From NCBI GenBank assembly GCA_963791315.1, contig CAWBRQ010000005.1, forward strand, positions 1-64,000: a DNA stretch of 64,000 nt. Reading direction: 5' to 3'. This stretch comes from JACCZX01 sp963791315. Lineage in GTDB: Bacteria > Pseudomonadota > Gammaproteobacteria > Burkholderiales > Burkholderiaceae_F. This document shows positions 63,575-64,000 of this stretch, in pieces. The position numbers were made by a program, and so were the translations under genes. The stretch's first letter is position 1. Every line of letters begins with the position of its first letter. The notes below the pieces were generated by a model. It was not told the origin of the DNA. It saw only the letters and a list, made by a program, of their open reading frames with translations, and did not search any database.

Positions 63575-64000
63575 TCAAAACCCGTACTCGATGCCGCGCG
63601 CGCTGAACGTCGCACGCGCCCGCCGAGCCGAGTGACATTGCATGTTCACCGCTACCGGATTCATCGTGATGTGCGTGGCCGCGAGTTCGACGTGCACCGC
63701 AAACGCGGTGCTGTCGCCGCCGAGTCCCTGCGGCCCGACACCGAGCAAATTGACCGCATCGGTCAATGCTGCTTCGAGCTTCGCTCCCTCGGGATCGCTG
63801 CACGCCGAGCCCAGCGATCGTACGGCGGCACGCTTGGCAAGGTGCACGCACAGATCGGCCGTGCCGCCGATACCTACACCGACGATCGTCGGCGGGCACG
63901 TTTTTCCACCGGCATTCAGCACGCAGTCGATCACGAACGTCTTGATCGCATCCACACCGTCGGCGGGAATCGCCATCTTCAAAAACGAGTTGTTCTCCGA
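63575..64000 (-). CDS. Class I fumarate hydratase, alpha subunit (partial)
   Basis: C-terminal 141 residues; the gene continues beyond the right edge of the window. The part seen has SFLKMAIPADGVDA, IDCVLNAGGKTCPPTIVGVG (Cys ligands), SACSDPEGAKLEAAL, GVGPQGLGGDSTAFAV and VAVNMQCHSARRARA, all typical of TtdA/FumA N-terminal-domain proteins. It should provide the [4Fe-4S] cluster and active site of the two-subunit hydro-lyase. It is the first visible gene of the fumarase-flavoprotein-dehydrogenase-cbiX unit. Confidence 0.9.
   Translation of the reverse strand, partial: SENNSFLKMAIPADGVDAIKTFVIDCVLNAGGKTCPPTIVGVGIGGTADLCVHLAKRAAVRSLGSACSDPEGAKLEAALTDAVNLLGVGPQGLGGDSTAFAVHVELAATHITMNPVAVNMQCHSARRARATFSARGIEYGF

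Noticed and set aside
1..64000. tRNA, rRNA or CRISPR elements
   Set aside because: No T-arm-like motif with cloverleaf context, rRNA stretch or regularly spaced repeats were noticed on either strand.

Overview
The window appears to be two unrelated pieces of DNA joined at about 5.93 kb. Positions 1 to about 5,925 are very GC-rich and use GTG and TTG starts freely. They carry a FIST sensor protein, a LysE-type exporter, MsrA and MsrB, a REC/HD-GYP regulator and a secreted M36 metallopeptidase with discoidin-like repeats. This set and composition suggest an actinobacterium, perhaps Thermoleophilia-like. The M36 gene has no N-terminal half; it stops just upstream of its HEYTH zinc site, exactly where the sequence character changes. 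From about 6.36 kb on, the content is that of a betaproteobacterium close to Burkholderiales: three Bug/TctC-type receptors, YaeQ, CysI followed by DUF934, and a PbpC/alpha-2-macroglobulin pair. The simplest reading is a chimeric contig; lateral transfer is less likely but not excluded.

Layout of the betaproteobacterial part. 6.4-8.8 kb: an Mce lipid-transport cluster (lipoprotein, MlaD, MlaE) without its ATPase. 8.8-17.3 kb: LspA, YaeQ, AI-2E-type permease, LLM flavin monooxygenase, GT2 glycosyltransferase, multi-rhodanese protein and a 2-hydroxyacid dehydrogenase. 17.4-26.1 kb: ion channel, DUF885 peptidase, SMP-30 lactonase, hydrolases, small secreted proteins, Gfa and XthA. 26.1-33.5 kb: two Bug receptors, phospholipase D, peroxiredoxin, an Ldh-family dehydrogenase, glyoxalase I and a trypsin-like protease. 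33.6-35.7 kb: a likely operon of membrane cytochrome b, periplasmic molybdopterin oxidoreductase and a small Cys-rich secreted protein. 35.8-45.3 kb: M20 peptidase, PbpC and alpha-2-macroglobulin. 45.4-51.6 kb: a sulfur island with reverse transsulfuration (CBS, CGL), rhodanese, sulfite reductase, DUF934 and SUMT.

51.6-64 kb is the most interesting part: an acid-catabolism island of three transcription units around a GntR/HutC regulator. One unit encodes CitE-like lyase, MaoC hydratase and acyl-CoA dehydrogenase. The second encodes a Bug receptor, MmgE/PrpD and a CaiB CoA-transferase. The third, tightly overlapping unit encodes class I fumarase alpha and beta, a fumarate-reductase-type flavoprotein, a SlcC-like and a ComC-like 2-hydroxyacid dehydrogenase, and CbiX. 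The first two units each have a TTGACA promoter whose -10 box runs straight into a TGTCCG(G/T)ACA operator. I infer a GntR-controlled route for C4/C5 (possibly branched) dicarboxylates, with a possible hydroxyacid stereo-inversion pair.

Nine genes are broken by frameshifts. All eleven shifts are restored by removing one base, and they lie on both sides of the 5.93 kb join, so they look like sequencing insertions rather than real decay. I give such genes as single features with the site noted. I saw no rRNA, tRNA, CRISPR array or recognisable insertion sequence.
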